Source: a bacterium 1xD42-87 (GTDB taxonomy: Bacteria > Bacillota > Clostridia > Lachnospirales > Lachnospiraceae). Taken from it: a DNA stretch of 64,000 bases. This document shows positions 1 to 7,329 of this stretch, one piece after another. Position 1 is the stretch's first letter; each line of letters begins with the position of its first letter. The translations under genes and the position numbers were made by a program. The notes beneath the pieces are model-generated. The model ran no database searches and had not been told where the DNA came from. It saw nothing but the letters and a program-made list of their open reading frames with translations. Location: the NCBI GenBank assembly GCA_003611805.1, contig RAYM01000013.1:62001-126000 (forward strand), written 5' to 3'.

Positions 1-1
1 C

Positions 2-550
2 ATGCTGATTGCCATGTGCAATCTGTCAAAGAAAAAACTGCTCCGTTTTATCGGCGGCGTCTATACGGATGTGATCCGTGGCACGCCCTCGGTGACGCAG
101 CTTATGATTATTTATTTCGTTATCTTTGCCACGGTGCCGCTTAATAAGTGGATCATTGCGGCGATCGCGTTCGGCGTCAATTCCGGTGCGTATGTGTCCG
201 AGATCATCCGGGCAGGCATTCTTTCTATTGATAAGGGGCAGACGGAAGCGGGAAGGTCGCTTGGACTCTCCGCGTTTCAGACGATGAGCAGGATTGTCGT
301 GCCGCAGGCGGTCAAAAATATTTTTCCCGCGCTGTGCAATGAGTTTATCGTACTGATCAAGGAAACCGCTATCGTCGGCTATGTGGGACTGATGGATATC
401 CAGAAGGCGGGAGACTTCATTAAGAGCGCGACATTTGTTGCGTTTATGCCGTTAATCGGAACCGCGGTTATTTATTATGTGTTGATTAAGATACTGACTC
501 TGGCGCTTCGCCGGGTGGAGATAAGGCTGCGGAAGGCGGATGCACACTGA
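2..550 (+). CDS. Polar amino acid ABC transporter permease (5' partial)
   Basis: This is the C-terminal 182 residues of a HisM/GlnP-type inner-membrane permease; the gene begins before the window. Visible are hydrophobic membrane segments and the EAA-type cytoplasmic loop (EAGRSLGLSAFQTM, about residues 80-93) that docks on the ATPase. The RGTPSVTQL stretch near residue 27 is typical of the family. The ATPase gene follows about 40 bases downstream and the binding protein after that, so the three form one import system. Substrate cannot be read from the permease; family members carry glutamine, cystine, arginine or similar amino acids. Confidence 0.9.
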   Translation: MLIAMCNLSKKKLLRFIGGVYTDVIRGTPSVTQLMIIYFVIFATVPLNKWIIAAIAFGVNSGAYVSEIIRAGILSIDKGQTEAGRSLGLSAFQTMSRIVVPQAVKNIFPALCNEFIVLIKETAIVGYVGLMDIQKAGDFIKSATFVAFMPLIGTAVIYYVLIKILTLALRRVEIRLRKADAH

Positions 551-589
551 CAATGCGAGAAGCGGCATTCTTCAATGGAGAACAGATAT

Positions 590-1312
590 ATGATAAGAGT
601 GAATAACCTACATAAAAAATTTGAGGATTTGGAAGTGCTGAGTGGAATTGACGAGCACATTTCGCAGGGAGAGGTGGTTGTCGTGATCGGACCTTCAGGT
701 TCCGGCAAAAGTACCTTCCTGCGGTGTCTGAATCTGCTGGAGACTGTTACCGAAGGTGAGATTTATGTGGACGACGAGCTGATCACGGCGCCGAAAGTGA
801 ATGTGAACCGTGTGCGGCAGAAGATGGGCATGGTGTTCCAGCAGTTTAACCTCTTTCCCCATCTGACTATTATGGATAACATCACGCTTGCGCCCGTACT
901 CCTTAAGAAGATGACGAAGGAGGAGGCGGTGAAGCGGGGGCAGGAGCTTCTGGAGCGCGTCAATCTGGGCGAGAAGGCGAACGCTTATCCGGCGCAGCTC
1001 TCCGGCGGGCAGAAGCAGCGTGTCGCGATCGCGAGGGCGCTTGCCATGGATCCGGAGATCATGCTTTTTGACGAACCAACGTCGGCGCTCGACCCGGAGA
1101 TGGTGGGAGAGGTGCTGGACGTTATGAAGGATCTGGCAAGATCCGGCATGACTATGGTGATTGTCACCCATGAGATGGGGTTTGCCAGGGAGGTGGCTTC
1201 CCGTGTGCTGTTCATTGATCAGGGTGTGGTGATGGAGAGCGGCACGCCGGATGAAATTTTCAACAATCCGCAGAACGAGAGGACGAAGAATTTCCTGAGC
1301 AAGGTTCTTTAA
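590..1312 (+). CDS. Polar amino acid ABC transporter ATP-binding protein
   Basis: GlnQ/HisP-type ATPase of about 240 residues that powers the permease encoded just upstream. It has Walker [10 protein letters not shown], the signature LSGGQKQR, Walker [15 protein letters not shown] and the switch histidine in VTHEMGF. An ATG at 575 is in frame, but it overlaps a GGAG at 577-580 that lies 9 bases before the ATG at 590. The start at 590 ([11 protein letters not shown]) is therefore preferred, and it matches the usual family N-terminus. It is the middle gene of the permease-ATPase-binding protein set. Confidence 0.93.
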   Translation: MIRVNNLHKKFEDLEVLSGIDEHISQGEVVVVIGPSGSGKSTFLRCLNLLETVTEGEIYVDDELITAPKVNVNRVRQKMGMVFQQFNLFPHLTIMDNITLAPVLLKKMTKEEAVKRGQELLERVNLGEKANAYPAQLSGGQKQRVAIARALAMDPEIMLFDEPTSALDPEMVGEVLDVMKDLARSGMTMVIVTHEMGFAREVASRVLFIDQGVVMESGTPDEIFNNPQNERTKNFLSKVL

Positions 1313-1370
1313 TGATGATGGCAATGAGCAGCGCCGGAGGGTTTTACGGACGCGCTGTGAATTGGTATAG

Positions 1371-1462
1371 CAAATTTGTGAGAGAGCGGCACAAATTTGT
1401 CTGATGGCAGATGCGAATTTGAAATTTGCATCGCCTGTCGCATAAAAGCTCAAGAGGAGGAT
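1371..1462 (+). promoter_or_regulatory. Family I structured leader, copy A
   Basis: Lies between the ATPase and binding protein genes and ends at the binding protein's ribosome binding site. Stem P1 is CAAATTTGTG (1371-1380) with CACAAATTTG (1390-1399), perfect over 10 bp around a 9-nt loop. After the linker TCTGAT, stem P2 pairs 1406-1408 with 1433-1435 and 1410-1418 with 1424-1432, leaving A1409 bulged and a 5-nt loop. The P1 loop can pair with GCTC at 1448-1451 for only 4 bp. Copies B and C before the genes at 17794 and 53757 share this architecture with different stem bases. Confidence 0.7.
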
Positions 1463-1469
1463 AAAGATT

Positions 1470-2243
1470 ATGAAAAAAACAACAAAGTTACTGACAGTGA
1501 CGCTTGCCATGGTGATGGCGGCATGCACCCTGACGGCATGTGGCGGCGGCGCGTCGGAGGGAAACACGATCACCTTCGGCACGAACGCGGAGTTTCCGCC
1601 CTTTGAGTACGTTACCTCAAACGGTGTGATCGGCGAGTACGACGGCATTGACATGGCGATCGCAAAGCAGATCGCGGAGTCGAACGGTATGACTGCGGCA
1701 GTGGAGAATATGGAGTTTGACTCTCTTCTGGTGGCGCTGCAGAATGGGCAGATCGACGCGGTGATCGCTGGCATGACGGCGACGGATGAGAGAAGGGAAA
1801 CCGTAGATTTCTCCACCACTTACTATACGGCAACACAGGTGATGATCGTGAAAGAGGATTCCGATATTGCAGCGGCGACTGACATGGCGGACAAAAAAAT
1901 TTGTGTAGTGCAGGGCTATACCGGGGAAATCTGCGTGCAGAATATGGGCTACAGCTACGAGGCTTTCAAGAAAGGCACAGAGGCGGTCTTGGAGCTGGTG
2001 AACGGCAAATGTGATGTGGTAGTCATTGATTCCGCGACGGCGCAGAAGTATGTGGGCGACAATGAGGGCTTAAAGATTGTGGAGGATCCGAGCGCGTTTG
2101 AGTCTGAGGAGTACGCGATCGCGGTGCAGAAAGGAAACACGGAGCTGCTTGATAAGATCAACAGTTCTATTGACAAGATGCTTGCGGACGGAACGGTCAA
2201 CGAGCTGGCGGTGAAATATACAGAGGAAGCGACAGCGGAGTAA
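1470..2243 (+). CDS. Polar amino acid ABC transporter substrate-binding lipoprotein
   Basis: Extracellular SBP_bac_3 family binding protein, 257 residues. The signal peptide ends in a lipobox LTAC with the lipidated cysteine at residue 24. The normal lobe order is present: lobe 1 (GTNAEFPPFEYV ... AGMTATDERRE ... DFSTTYYT) and then lobe 2 (KKICVVQGYTGE ... CDVVVIDS ... EEYAIAVQKGN). Retention of the DFS.PYY-like motif and the EYAIAV strand indicates a working amino acid receptor. It is preceded by GAGGAGG and the family I leader and probably delivers substrate to the permease and ATPase encoded upstream. Placing the receptor last lets the leader set its expression separately from the membrane parts, which is inference. 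Confidence 0.93.
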   Translation: MKKTTKLLTVTLAMVMAACTLTACGGGASEGNTITFGTNAEFPPFEYVTSNGVIGEYDGIDMAIAKQIAESNGMTAAVENMEFDSLLVALQNGQIDAVIAGMTATDERRETVDFSTTYYTATQVMIVKEDSDIAAATDMADKKICVVQGYTGEICVQNMGYSYEAFKKGTEAVLELVNGKCDVVVIDSATAQKYVGDNEGLKIVEDPSAFESEEYAIAVQKGNTELLDKINSSIDKMLADGTVNELAVKYTEEATAE

Positions 2244-2263
2244 TACATAAGGATGCAGTCAAA

Positions 2264-2289
2264 GGGGCGGCGCAGATTTGCACCGCCCC
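2264..2289 (+). terminator. Hairpin after the first amino acid ABC operon
   Basis: GGGGCGG (2264-2270) pairs with CCGCCCC (2283-2289). The stem is strong, but the T-tract is poor (ATCTTG), so it may be a terminator or an mRNA 3' stabiliser. Confidence 0.5.
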
Positions 2290-2292
2290 ATC

Positions 2293-2322
2293 TTGACGCA
2301 GCACACTTTCTCGTAGTAGTAT
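2293..2322 (+). promoter_or_regulatory. Candidate promoter for the SstT-like gene
   Basis: TTGACG (2293-2298) and TAGTAT (2317-2322) are separated by 18 bases, just past the hairpin that closes the preceding operon. The match is moderate; an overlapping TATAGT at 2320-2325 is an alternative -10. Confidence 0.35.
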
Positions 2323-2407
2323 AGTGAAGTAACTGACAACTGAAGTTGTACATAGACTCGTCAATGCATTGCCCGATGTGGAAAAAGGGTGCAGGAAAGA
2401 GGGAACG

Positions 2408-3634
2408 ATGAAAAATGTGTGGGAGAAGTGGGCAGGCATAAGTCTTGTCAAGAGGATTGTTGTGGGGCTGGTGATCGGTGTGATTCTGGCTCTGGCACTG
2501 CCGGGGGCATCGGGAATCGGTGTGCTTGGAGATGTGTTTGTGGGCGCGCTCAAAGGAATCGCGCCGCTGCTGGTATTCTTTCTGGTGATGAGCTCGCTCT
2601 GCAATGCGGGCAAATCCCATGGCGGGGTGATCAGAACAGTTATCATTCTGTATATGTTCAGTACGGTGCTTGCGGCTGTGATCGCTGTTTTTGCCAGCAT
2701 GGCATTTCCCGTGGAGATGGTGCTTGTTGACGCGGCTTCGGATGCGGCGTCTGCGCCCAGCGGTATCGTGGAGGTGCTCAGCACACTGCTGATGAATGTA
2801 GTGCAGAATCCCGTATCGTCGCTGGCAAACGCCAACTACGTGGGTATTCTGGCATGGGCAGTGCTCCTGGGCGTGGCATTCCGCGTAGCGGGAGAGACGA
2901 CGAAAAAGATGCTTGCGGATATCTCGGAAGCAATTTCAAAGGTTGTTGTGGTTATCATTAACTTTGCGCCTTTCGGTGTGCTGGGACTGGTTTACACCAG
3001 CGTGACGGCAAGCGGTCTGGACGCTTTCAGGGATTATGGAAAGCTGCTTGTTCTGCTGGTGGGCTGCATGTTGTTTATCTATTTTGTGACGAACCCGATT
3101 CTGGTGTACTGGTGTATCCGCAAAAATCCGTATCCGCTCATTTTTAAGTGTCTGAAACAGAGCGCGATCACGGCTTTCTTTACCAGAAGTTCGGCGGCGA
3201 ATATTCCTGTCAATATGAAGATATGTGAGGAGATGGGACTGGATAAGGACACGTACTCCGTTACGATTCCGCTTGGCGCGACCATCAATATGGACGGCGC
3301 GGCGATCACGATTACTGTGATGACTATGGCTACCGCGTTTACGCTCGGGATTAGCGTGGATATTCCTACGGCGATTATTTTAAGCCTTTTAGCGGCACTT
3401 TCAGCCTGCGGTGCGTCGGGCGTGGCGGGCGGTTCGCTTCTGTTGATACCGTTAGCATGTTCACTGTTCGGCATTCCGGATTCCATTTCCATGCAGGTTG
3501 TGGCGGTAGGATTTATCATCGGCGTGATTCAGGATTCCGTGGAAACGGCGCTCAATTCTTCTTCAGACCTGCTTTTGTCGGCTTCGGCGGAGTTCAGACA
3601 GTGGCGGTTAGAGGGGAAGGAAATCAAATACTAA
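2408..3634 (+). CDS. sstT: Serine/threonine:Na+ symporter, SstT type
   Basis: Dicarboxylate/amino acid:cation symporter (DAACS) of about 408 residues with multiple membrane spans. The family core is clear: FFTRSSAANIPVN, followed by IPLGATINMDGAAITI, the re-entrant loop and ion/substrate-binding helices seen in SstT and glutamate transporters. SstT imports serine and threonine with sodium. An in-frame ATG at 2369 has no ribosome binding site, while the ATG at 2408 is preceded by AAGAGGGA, so 2408 is preferred. Its place between two amino acid ABC importers makes this an amino acid acquisition block. Confidence 0.9.
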   Translation: MKNVWEKWAGISLVKRIVVGLVIGVILALALPGASGIGVLGDVFVGALKGIAPLLVFFLVMSSLCNAGKSHGGVIRTVIILYMFSTVLAAVIAVFASMAFPVEMVLVDAASDAASAPSGIVEVLSTLLMNVVQNPVSSLANANYVGILAWAVLLGVAFRVAGETTKKMLADISEAISKVVVVIINFAPFGVLGLVYTSVTASGLDAFRDYGKLLVLLVGCMLFIYFVTNPILVYWCIRKNPYPLIFKCLKQSAITAFFTRSSAANIPVNMKICEEMGLDKDTYSVTIPLGATINMDGAAITITVMTMATAFTLGISVDIPTAIILSLLAALSACGASGVAGGSLLLIPLACSLFGIPDSISMQVVAVGFIIGVIQDSVETALNSSSDLLLSASAEFRQWRLEGKEIKY

Positions 3635-3650
3635 GCCGGACGGAGGAAGC

Positions 3651-4547
3651 ATGAAGAGAATATGCAAACAGTGCGGCACAGAATTTACGCTGTCAGAGAG
3701 TGAGATTGCCTTTTATCGGAGCAAAAATCTGCATCTGCCGAAGCGCTGTGAGAATTGCCGCAGAGAGAATAAGATGAAAGTGGGCGGAGAGCCGGCGCAG
3801 CAAACGGTCAGACCCTATCACGGAAAGAAAGACAATACACTGAAAAAATGGGTGGCGGCAGCGGTAATCTGTCTGCTGTTTGCCGCCGCTGTCGGCACAC
3901 TCCGTGTGGGCGTGCTGCGGCTTGATACGGCAAACGGGGCAAGTGCGGAAGTGGCGGCGGATGTAACGGCAGACACGGCAGCAGGTTCGGCGGTGGAAGC
4001 TGCTCCGGCGGAGGCAATGCAGGAAAGGCAGCCGGGAGGAGCCGCGGCGGGTGCGGCGCAGGAAAAGCAGCCGGAAGATTTTCAGAAGGGTGAGGATGCC
4101 CCGGCGGAGACCGCGCAGGAAAAGCAGCCGGAAAATTTCCGGAAGGATGAGGATGCCCCGGCGGAGACCGCGCAGGAAAAGCAGCCGGAAAATTCCCGGA
4201 AGGATGAGGATGCCCCGGCGGATATGCCGCAGAAGACGCCGGAGGATGCGCAGACATCCAAGACGGCGGCATCAGAATATGCGTATTCCTTCCGCAAGGC
4301 GGAGTACCTGCAGGAACACTTTGAAAAGCATGGGGCAGAATTCGGATTTGCGACGGCGGAGGAGTATCTGGCGGGTGCCAACAGGGTAGTCGCGTCGCCG
4401 GAGGCATTACATAAGCTGGAAGGAGAAGATGGGGACGACGTGTATTATCTGGAATCCGGCAATGAGATTGTGTTCGTCTCAACGGATGGATACATTCGGA
4501 CGTATTTTAAGCCAAATGACGGCAAGACATACTTTGACAGGCAATAG
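3651..4547 (+). CDS. Zinc-ribbon, membrane-anchored protein with BECR-like C-terminal domain
   Basis: 298 residues in four parts. Residues 1-40 carry a CxxC...CxxC zinc ribbon (C5, C8, C33, C36). A single membrane helix lies at about 63-85. A low-complexity stalk rich in Ala, Glu and Gln spans about 90-210 and includes three copies of a 19-residue repeat (QEKQPENFRKDEDAPAETA type). The globular end from about 212 reads HFEKHGAEFGF ... DDVYYLESGNEIVFVSTDG ... TYFKPNDGKTYF. That ending resembles small RNase-fold (BECR-type) domains of polymorphic toxins as I recall them; catalysis is unproven. The start follows GGAGGAAGC. No immunity-like gene is adjacent, so a housekeeping or sensory role is equally possible. 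Confidence 0.65.
   Translation: MKRICKQCGTEFTLSESEIAFYRSKNLHLPKRCENCRRENKMKVGGEPAQQTVRPYHGKKDNTLKKWVAAAVICLLFAAAVGTLRVGVLRLDTANGASAEVAADVTADTAAGSAVEAAPAEAMQERQPGGAAAGAAQEKQPEDFQKGEDAPAETAQEKQPENFRKDEDAPAETAQEKQPENSRKDEDAPADMPQKTPEDAQTSKTAASEYAYSFRKAEYLQEHFEKHGAEFGFATAEEYLAGANRVVASPEALHKLEGEDGDDVYYLESGNEIVFVSTDGYIRTYFKPNDGKTYFDRQ
4056..4226 (+). repeat. 57-bp tandem repeat, three copies, in frame
   Basis: Units start at 4056, 4113 and 4170, exactly 57 bp (19 codons) apart, and begin GCGCAGGAAAAGCAGCCGGA. They are nearly identical, so they probably arose by recent duplication, and the stalk length is likely to vary between strains. Confidence 0.85.
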
Positions 4548-4590
4548 TTAATTTTGCTTATACACTAACTTAGATTGGAGGAGAAAGATT

Positions 4591-5376
4591 ATGAAAAAGA
4601 AATTGGCGGTAGTATTGGTGGCAGCAGTGGCTGTCTGCGGAACCCTTGCGGGCTGCGGCGGCGCGAAGGACGGCAAGAATATGGTGTATGCCGTGGAGGC
4701 GGGTTCCGCCGGTGAAGCGGTTGCAGGCGAGAAAGGGTTTCAGACGAACGCGGTGGCGTCTCAGGCGGATGCACTGATGGAGGTGGCTTCGGGTACTTCG
4801 GATGCGGCGATCATCGACCTTCTGATGGCGGGCGCCATGATCGGGGAAGGGACGAGTTACCCGGATCTGGTACATACGGATGAACTGACCACGGAGGAAT
4901 ATGGCGTAGGCTGCAGGAAGGGTTCTGATCTGGCTTCCTATATCAATTCCGTGTTCGCGCAGAGTTACGCGGACGGCTCCATGAAGGCGACGGCTGAGAC
5001 ATACGGCGTGCAGGAGGCTCTGGTGGAGCAGAAGGCGAGCGAATATACGGATAATGGTTCCGGTGATGTGGCATATATTCAGGGCAAGGGCACGCTGATT
5101 GTCGGCATCACGGAGTTTGAACCTATGGATTACAAGGATGATTCCGGCGAGTGGATCGGCTTCGATGCGGATATGGCGCGCATGGTTGCGGAGCAGCTCG
5201 GTGTGGAGGCGCAGTTTGTGGTGATTGACTGGGACAACAAGATTATGGAGCTGGAATCCAAAAACATCGATGTGGTTTGGAACGGCATGACATTGACGGA
5301 CGAAGTCACAAACGCTATGGAGTGTACCAACGCATACTGCAACAACGCGCAGGTGATTGTGGTTCCCGGAAAGTGA
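4591..5376 (+). CDS. Amino acid ABC substrate-binding lipoprotein, apparently circularly permuted
   Basis: 261 residues with a lipobox LAGC (C22). The lobes come in reverse order. Residues 30-145 look like the second half of an SBP_bac_3 protein: VYAVEAGSAGEA, then DAAIIDLLMAG, EEYGVGCRKGSDL and YADGSM, the usual C-terminal ending. Residues 165-261 look like the first half: GTLIVGITEFEPMDYK, then WIGFDADMARMVAEQLG, DVVWNGMTLTDE and AQVIVVPGK. Both halves are complete, so a functional bilobal receptor is likely, with new termini at the hinge. A permease and ATPase follow, which supports a working importer. The start has GGAGGAGA. A chimera of two damaged tandem receptors would explain the arrangement. 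Confidence 0.85.
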   Translation: MKKKLAVVLVAAVAVCGTLAGCGGAKDGKNMVYAVEAGSAGEAVAGEKGFQTNAVASQADALMEVASGTSDAAIIDLLMAGAMIGEGTSYPDLVHTDELTTEEYGVGCRKGSDLASYINSVFAQSYADGSMKATAETYGVQEALVEQKASEYTDNGSGDVAYIQGKGTLIVGITEFEPMDYKDDSGEWIGFDADMARMVAEQLGVEAQFVVIDWDNKIMELESKNIDVVWNGMTLTDEVTNAMECTNAYCNNAQVIVVPGK

Positions 5377-5398
5377 TGCGGGCGGTGCGGTAACTTGA

Positions 5399-5421
5399 AG
5401 ATGCGGGCATTCTCCGCATTG
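5399..5421 (+). repeat. Family II palindromic repeat, partial copy
   Basis: Holds GGCATTCTCCGCATTGAT, the right half of the family II hairpin, and can fold as ATGCGG/CCGCAT. It lies 30 bases before the permease start at 5447. Confidence 0.5.
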
Positions 5422-5446
5422 ATTTGAAATTTCAGGAGAGTAGGTC

Positions 5447-6103
5447 ATGTTTTTAAGTGTAACACAATCGCTGCTGGATGGTCTGTTGACCACTTTTCAG
5501 ATCTTTATTTTCACCCTGCTTTTTTCACTGCCGTTTGGGCTGGTTCTGTCTTTCGGCGCAATGAGCAGATGGAAAGCCCTGCGGGGGCTGATTCAGACGC
5601 TTGTGTGGATCATACGCGGTACGCCGCTGATGCTGCAGCTGATTATTATATTTTATGGTCCCGGACTGTGGCTTGGGCATAACATATGGAGTGGCAGCGA
5701 GGCGGGACGGATTACCGCCACGGTGGTGGCATTCAGTCTTAATTATGCCTGCTATTTTTCAGTGATCTTCCGGGGCGGGATCGAGGGCGTTCCCGCAGGT
5801 CAGCGGGAGGCGGGTGAAGTGCTTGGCATGACAAAGTGGCAGATTTTCTTTAAGGTTACGCTTCTGCAGATGGTGAAGCGCGTGGTGCCGCCCATGTCCA
5901 ACGAGATCATTACGCTGGTGAAGGATACGTCCCTTGCGCGGATTATCGCGGCATATGAGCTCACCTTTGCGGGCTATTCCTTTATGAAGAGCAACGGGCT
6001 TACGTGGCCGCTCTTCTACACGGGTGTGTTTTACCTTTTGTTTGTGGGTATTTTGACGCTTTTATTTAACTATATCGAGCGCAGGCTGGACTATTTCCGA
6101 TAA
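5447..6103 (+). CDS. Polar amino acid ABC transporter permease
   Basis: 218-residue HisM/GlnP-type membrane permease. It has the RGTPLMLQL segment and the EAA-type ATPase-docking loop REAGEVLGMTKWQIF (about residues 124-138), followed by the family's PPMSNEIITLVKDTSL stretch. AGGAGAG is well placed before the ATG. It belongs with the receptor upstream and ATPase downstream as a second amino acid importer separate from the one at 2-2243. The neighbouring spacers carry structured repeats (5399-5421 and 6095-6219) rather than tight overlaps. Confidence 0.93.
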   Translation: MFLSVTQSLLDGLLTTFQIFIFTLLFSLPFGLVLSFGAMSRWKALRGLIQTLVWIIRGTPLMLQLIIIFYGPGLWLGHNIWSGSEAGRITATVVAFSLNYACYFSVIFRGGIEGVPAGQREAGEVLGMTKWQIFFKVTLLQMVKRVVPPMSNEIITLVKDTSLARIIAAYELTFAGYSFMKSNGLTWPLFYTGVFYLLFVGILTLLFNYIERRLDYFR

Positions 6104-6219
6104 ATGTTTCGGAATGAATGACTGATCCGGCGAAAAACGTTGCGTTACAAGTGCGAAATCGCAGAGACAAATTGGAAATTGGGTTTGCGGATTTTACGGA
6201 AAACGCTGCGACATGGAGG
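6095..6219 (+). promoter_or_regulatory. Family I structured leader, decayed copy D
   Basis: Aligned to copies B and C it keeps an upstream hairpin (TTCCGA...TCGGAA, overlapping the permease stop), the segment ATCGCAGA, an AATTGGAAATT P2 core closed by GCG, and AAACGCTGCG followed by ATGGAGG at the ribosome binding site. P1 is not formed. Only GCGTT (6142-6146) and AACGC (6202-6206) could make the pseudoknot. It is either degenerate or a divergent variant. Confidence 0.45.
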
Positions 6220-6224
6220 CAAAA

Positions 6225-7001
6225 ATGGCGGTTTTAGAAGTGAAACATATCGGAAAACATTTCGACTCAACAAGAGTGCTCGACGATGTAAGTTTTGATC
6301 TGGAGGAGGGGAGCGCGCTGGCGATCATCGGTTCCTCCGGCTCGGGCAAGACAACGCTCCTGCGCTGTCTGAATTTTCTGGAGACGCCGGATCACGGTTC
6401 CATCACGGTGCGGGAAGAAACCCTGTTTGACGCGGATCATCCCGTCGCAGGGCAGGAGAAAGATCTGCGCACCAAAAGGCTGCATTTTGGCATGGTGTTT
6501 CAGGCGTTCCATCTGTTTCCACAATACACGGCGCTGGAAAATGTGACGCTGGCGGAGAAGCTTCTGGCGAAGGAACAGCCGGACTTTAAGCAGAAGAAAA
6601 AGGAAATTCTGGAGGAGATTGAGGCGCACGGGAAATCGCTTCTGGACCAGATGGGGCTTTCGGAGCGTATGGATCATTATCCACACCAGCTTTCCGGCGG
6701 GCAGCAGCAGAGAGTCGCTATTGCCAGAGCTTTGGCGCTTAAGCCGGATATCCTCTGTTTTGATGAGCCGACTTCTGCGCTCGACCCGGAACTGACGGGG
6801 GAGGTGCTCAAGGTCATCAGAGGGCTTGCCGAGCAGCATACGACCATGATTATCGTGACCCACGAGATGAGCTTCGCAAGGGATGTGGCGGATCAGATCA
6901 TCTTTATGGACGAGGGCGTGATCGTGGAGCAGGGCGATGCCAGACAGGTGATCGACCATCCGCGGGAGGAGCGGACGAGACAGTTTCTTACAAAATATTG
7001 A
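6225..7001 (+). CDS. Polar amino acid ABC transporter ATP-binding protein
   Basis: ATPase partner of the permease at 5447-6103. It shows Walker A GSSGSGKTT, signature LSGGQQQR, Walker [15 protein letters not shown] and the histidine in VTHEMSF. The ATG at 6213 is part of the ribosome binding site ATGGAGG, so the ATG at 6225, 5 bases past GGAGG, is the likely start (MAVLEVKHIGKHF). At 258 residues it is slightly longer than the first system's ATPase because of an insert around KQKKKEILEEIEAHGK. A terminator follows, so this is the last gene of the operon. Confidence 0.93.
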   Translation: MAVLEVKHIGKHFDSTRVLDDVSFDLEEGSALAIIGSSGSGKTTLLRCLNFLETPDHGSITVREETLFDADHPVAGQEKDLRTKRLHFGMVFQAFHLFPQYTALENVTLAEKLLAKEQPDFKQKKKEILEEIEAHGKSLLDQMGLSERMDHYPHQLSGGQQQRVAIARALALKPDILCFDEPTSALDPELTGEVLKVIRGLAEQHTTMIIVTHEMSFARDVADQIIFMDEGVIVEQGDARQVIDHPREERTRQFLTKY

Positions 7002-7009
7002 AGAATAGG

Positions 7010-7040
7010 AGGGCTTGCCGGAGGGCAGGCTCTCTTTATT
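7010..7040 (+). terminator. Terminator of the second amino acid ABC operon
   Basis: AGGGCTTGCC (7010-7019) pairs with GGCAGGCTCT (7024-7033) over 10 bp with two G-T pairs, followed by CTTTATT. Confidence 0.7.
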
Positions 7041-7074
7041 CTATAGGAAAGTGTGACAGCGTAAGCCACTGAAG

Positions 7075-7093
7075 GAGAATGTGAAGCATTCTC
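7075..7093 (+). repeat. Family II palindromic repeat, short copy
   Basis: GAGAATG (7075-7081) and CATTCTC (7087-7093) around a 5-nt loop. This is the core of the family II hairpin. Confidence 0.5.
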
Positions 7094-7095
7094 TG

Positions 7096-7122
7096 AATCG
7101 AGCGTGCCGATGCTCGATTTTT
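7096..7122 (+). terminator. Intrinsic terminator
   Basis: AATCGAGC (7096-7103) pairs with GCTCGATT (7112-7119), followed by T residues. It directly follows the family II hairpin and has no obvious gene of its own, so it may be a backup for 7010-7040. The rest of 7123-7221 shows only a weak TACTAC/GTAGTA hairpin. Confidence 0.6.
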
Positions 7123-7221
7123 ACTACCTTTTTTGAAGAAAGTAGTATAGATTTTGGACAGTATGCGTGATATGTTTGAGAAAGAAGGAAGACGTAAGTA
7201 ACAGAAACGAATAAGGAGGAG

Positions 7222-7326
7222 ATGGCATTCATCACCATTTTGCGCAATCTTTCCGATCTGGCAAGTCTGGGTCCCAATTTGGCAGTGGCAGTGTCCGGGA
7301 CGCTGGCTCTCGGCGTTGCGCGGTAA
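7222..7326 (+). CDS. Possible 34-residue peptide resembling a MotA/TolQ/ExbB fragment
   Basis: An ATG 7 bases after AAGGAGG opens 34 codons ending TAA, 3 bases before the MATE gene's stop on the other strand. The peptide begins MAFITILRNLSDLASLG and continues through an alanine/valine-rich hydrophobic stretch. The LxxLASLGPxLAVA pattern recalls the conserved helix of MotA/TolQ/ExbB proton-channel proteins. It may be a remnant of such a gene or a small membrane peptide. Only the good ribosome binding site supports translation. Confidence 0.35.
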   Translation: MAFITILRNLSDLASLGPNLAVAVSGTLALGVAR

Positions 7327-7329
7327 TGT

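Noticed and set aside
695..1819. 374-codon open frame on the minus strand opposite the ATPase and receptor genes
   Set aside because: It runs antisense to two clearly recognisable genes and encodes His/Arg-rich nonsense typical of a shadow frame.
4051..4482. Long open frames on both strands across the 57-bp repeat region (Arg-rich or Pro-rich)
   Set aside because: They are frame shadows caused by GC-rich repeats inside the zinc-ribbon gene; no ribosome binding sites or recognisable domains.
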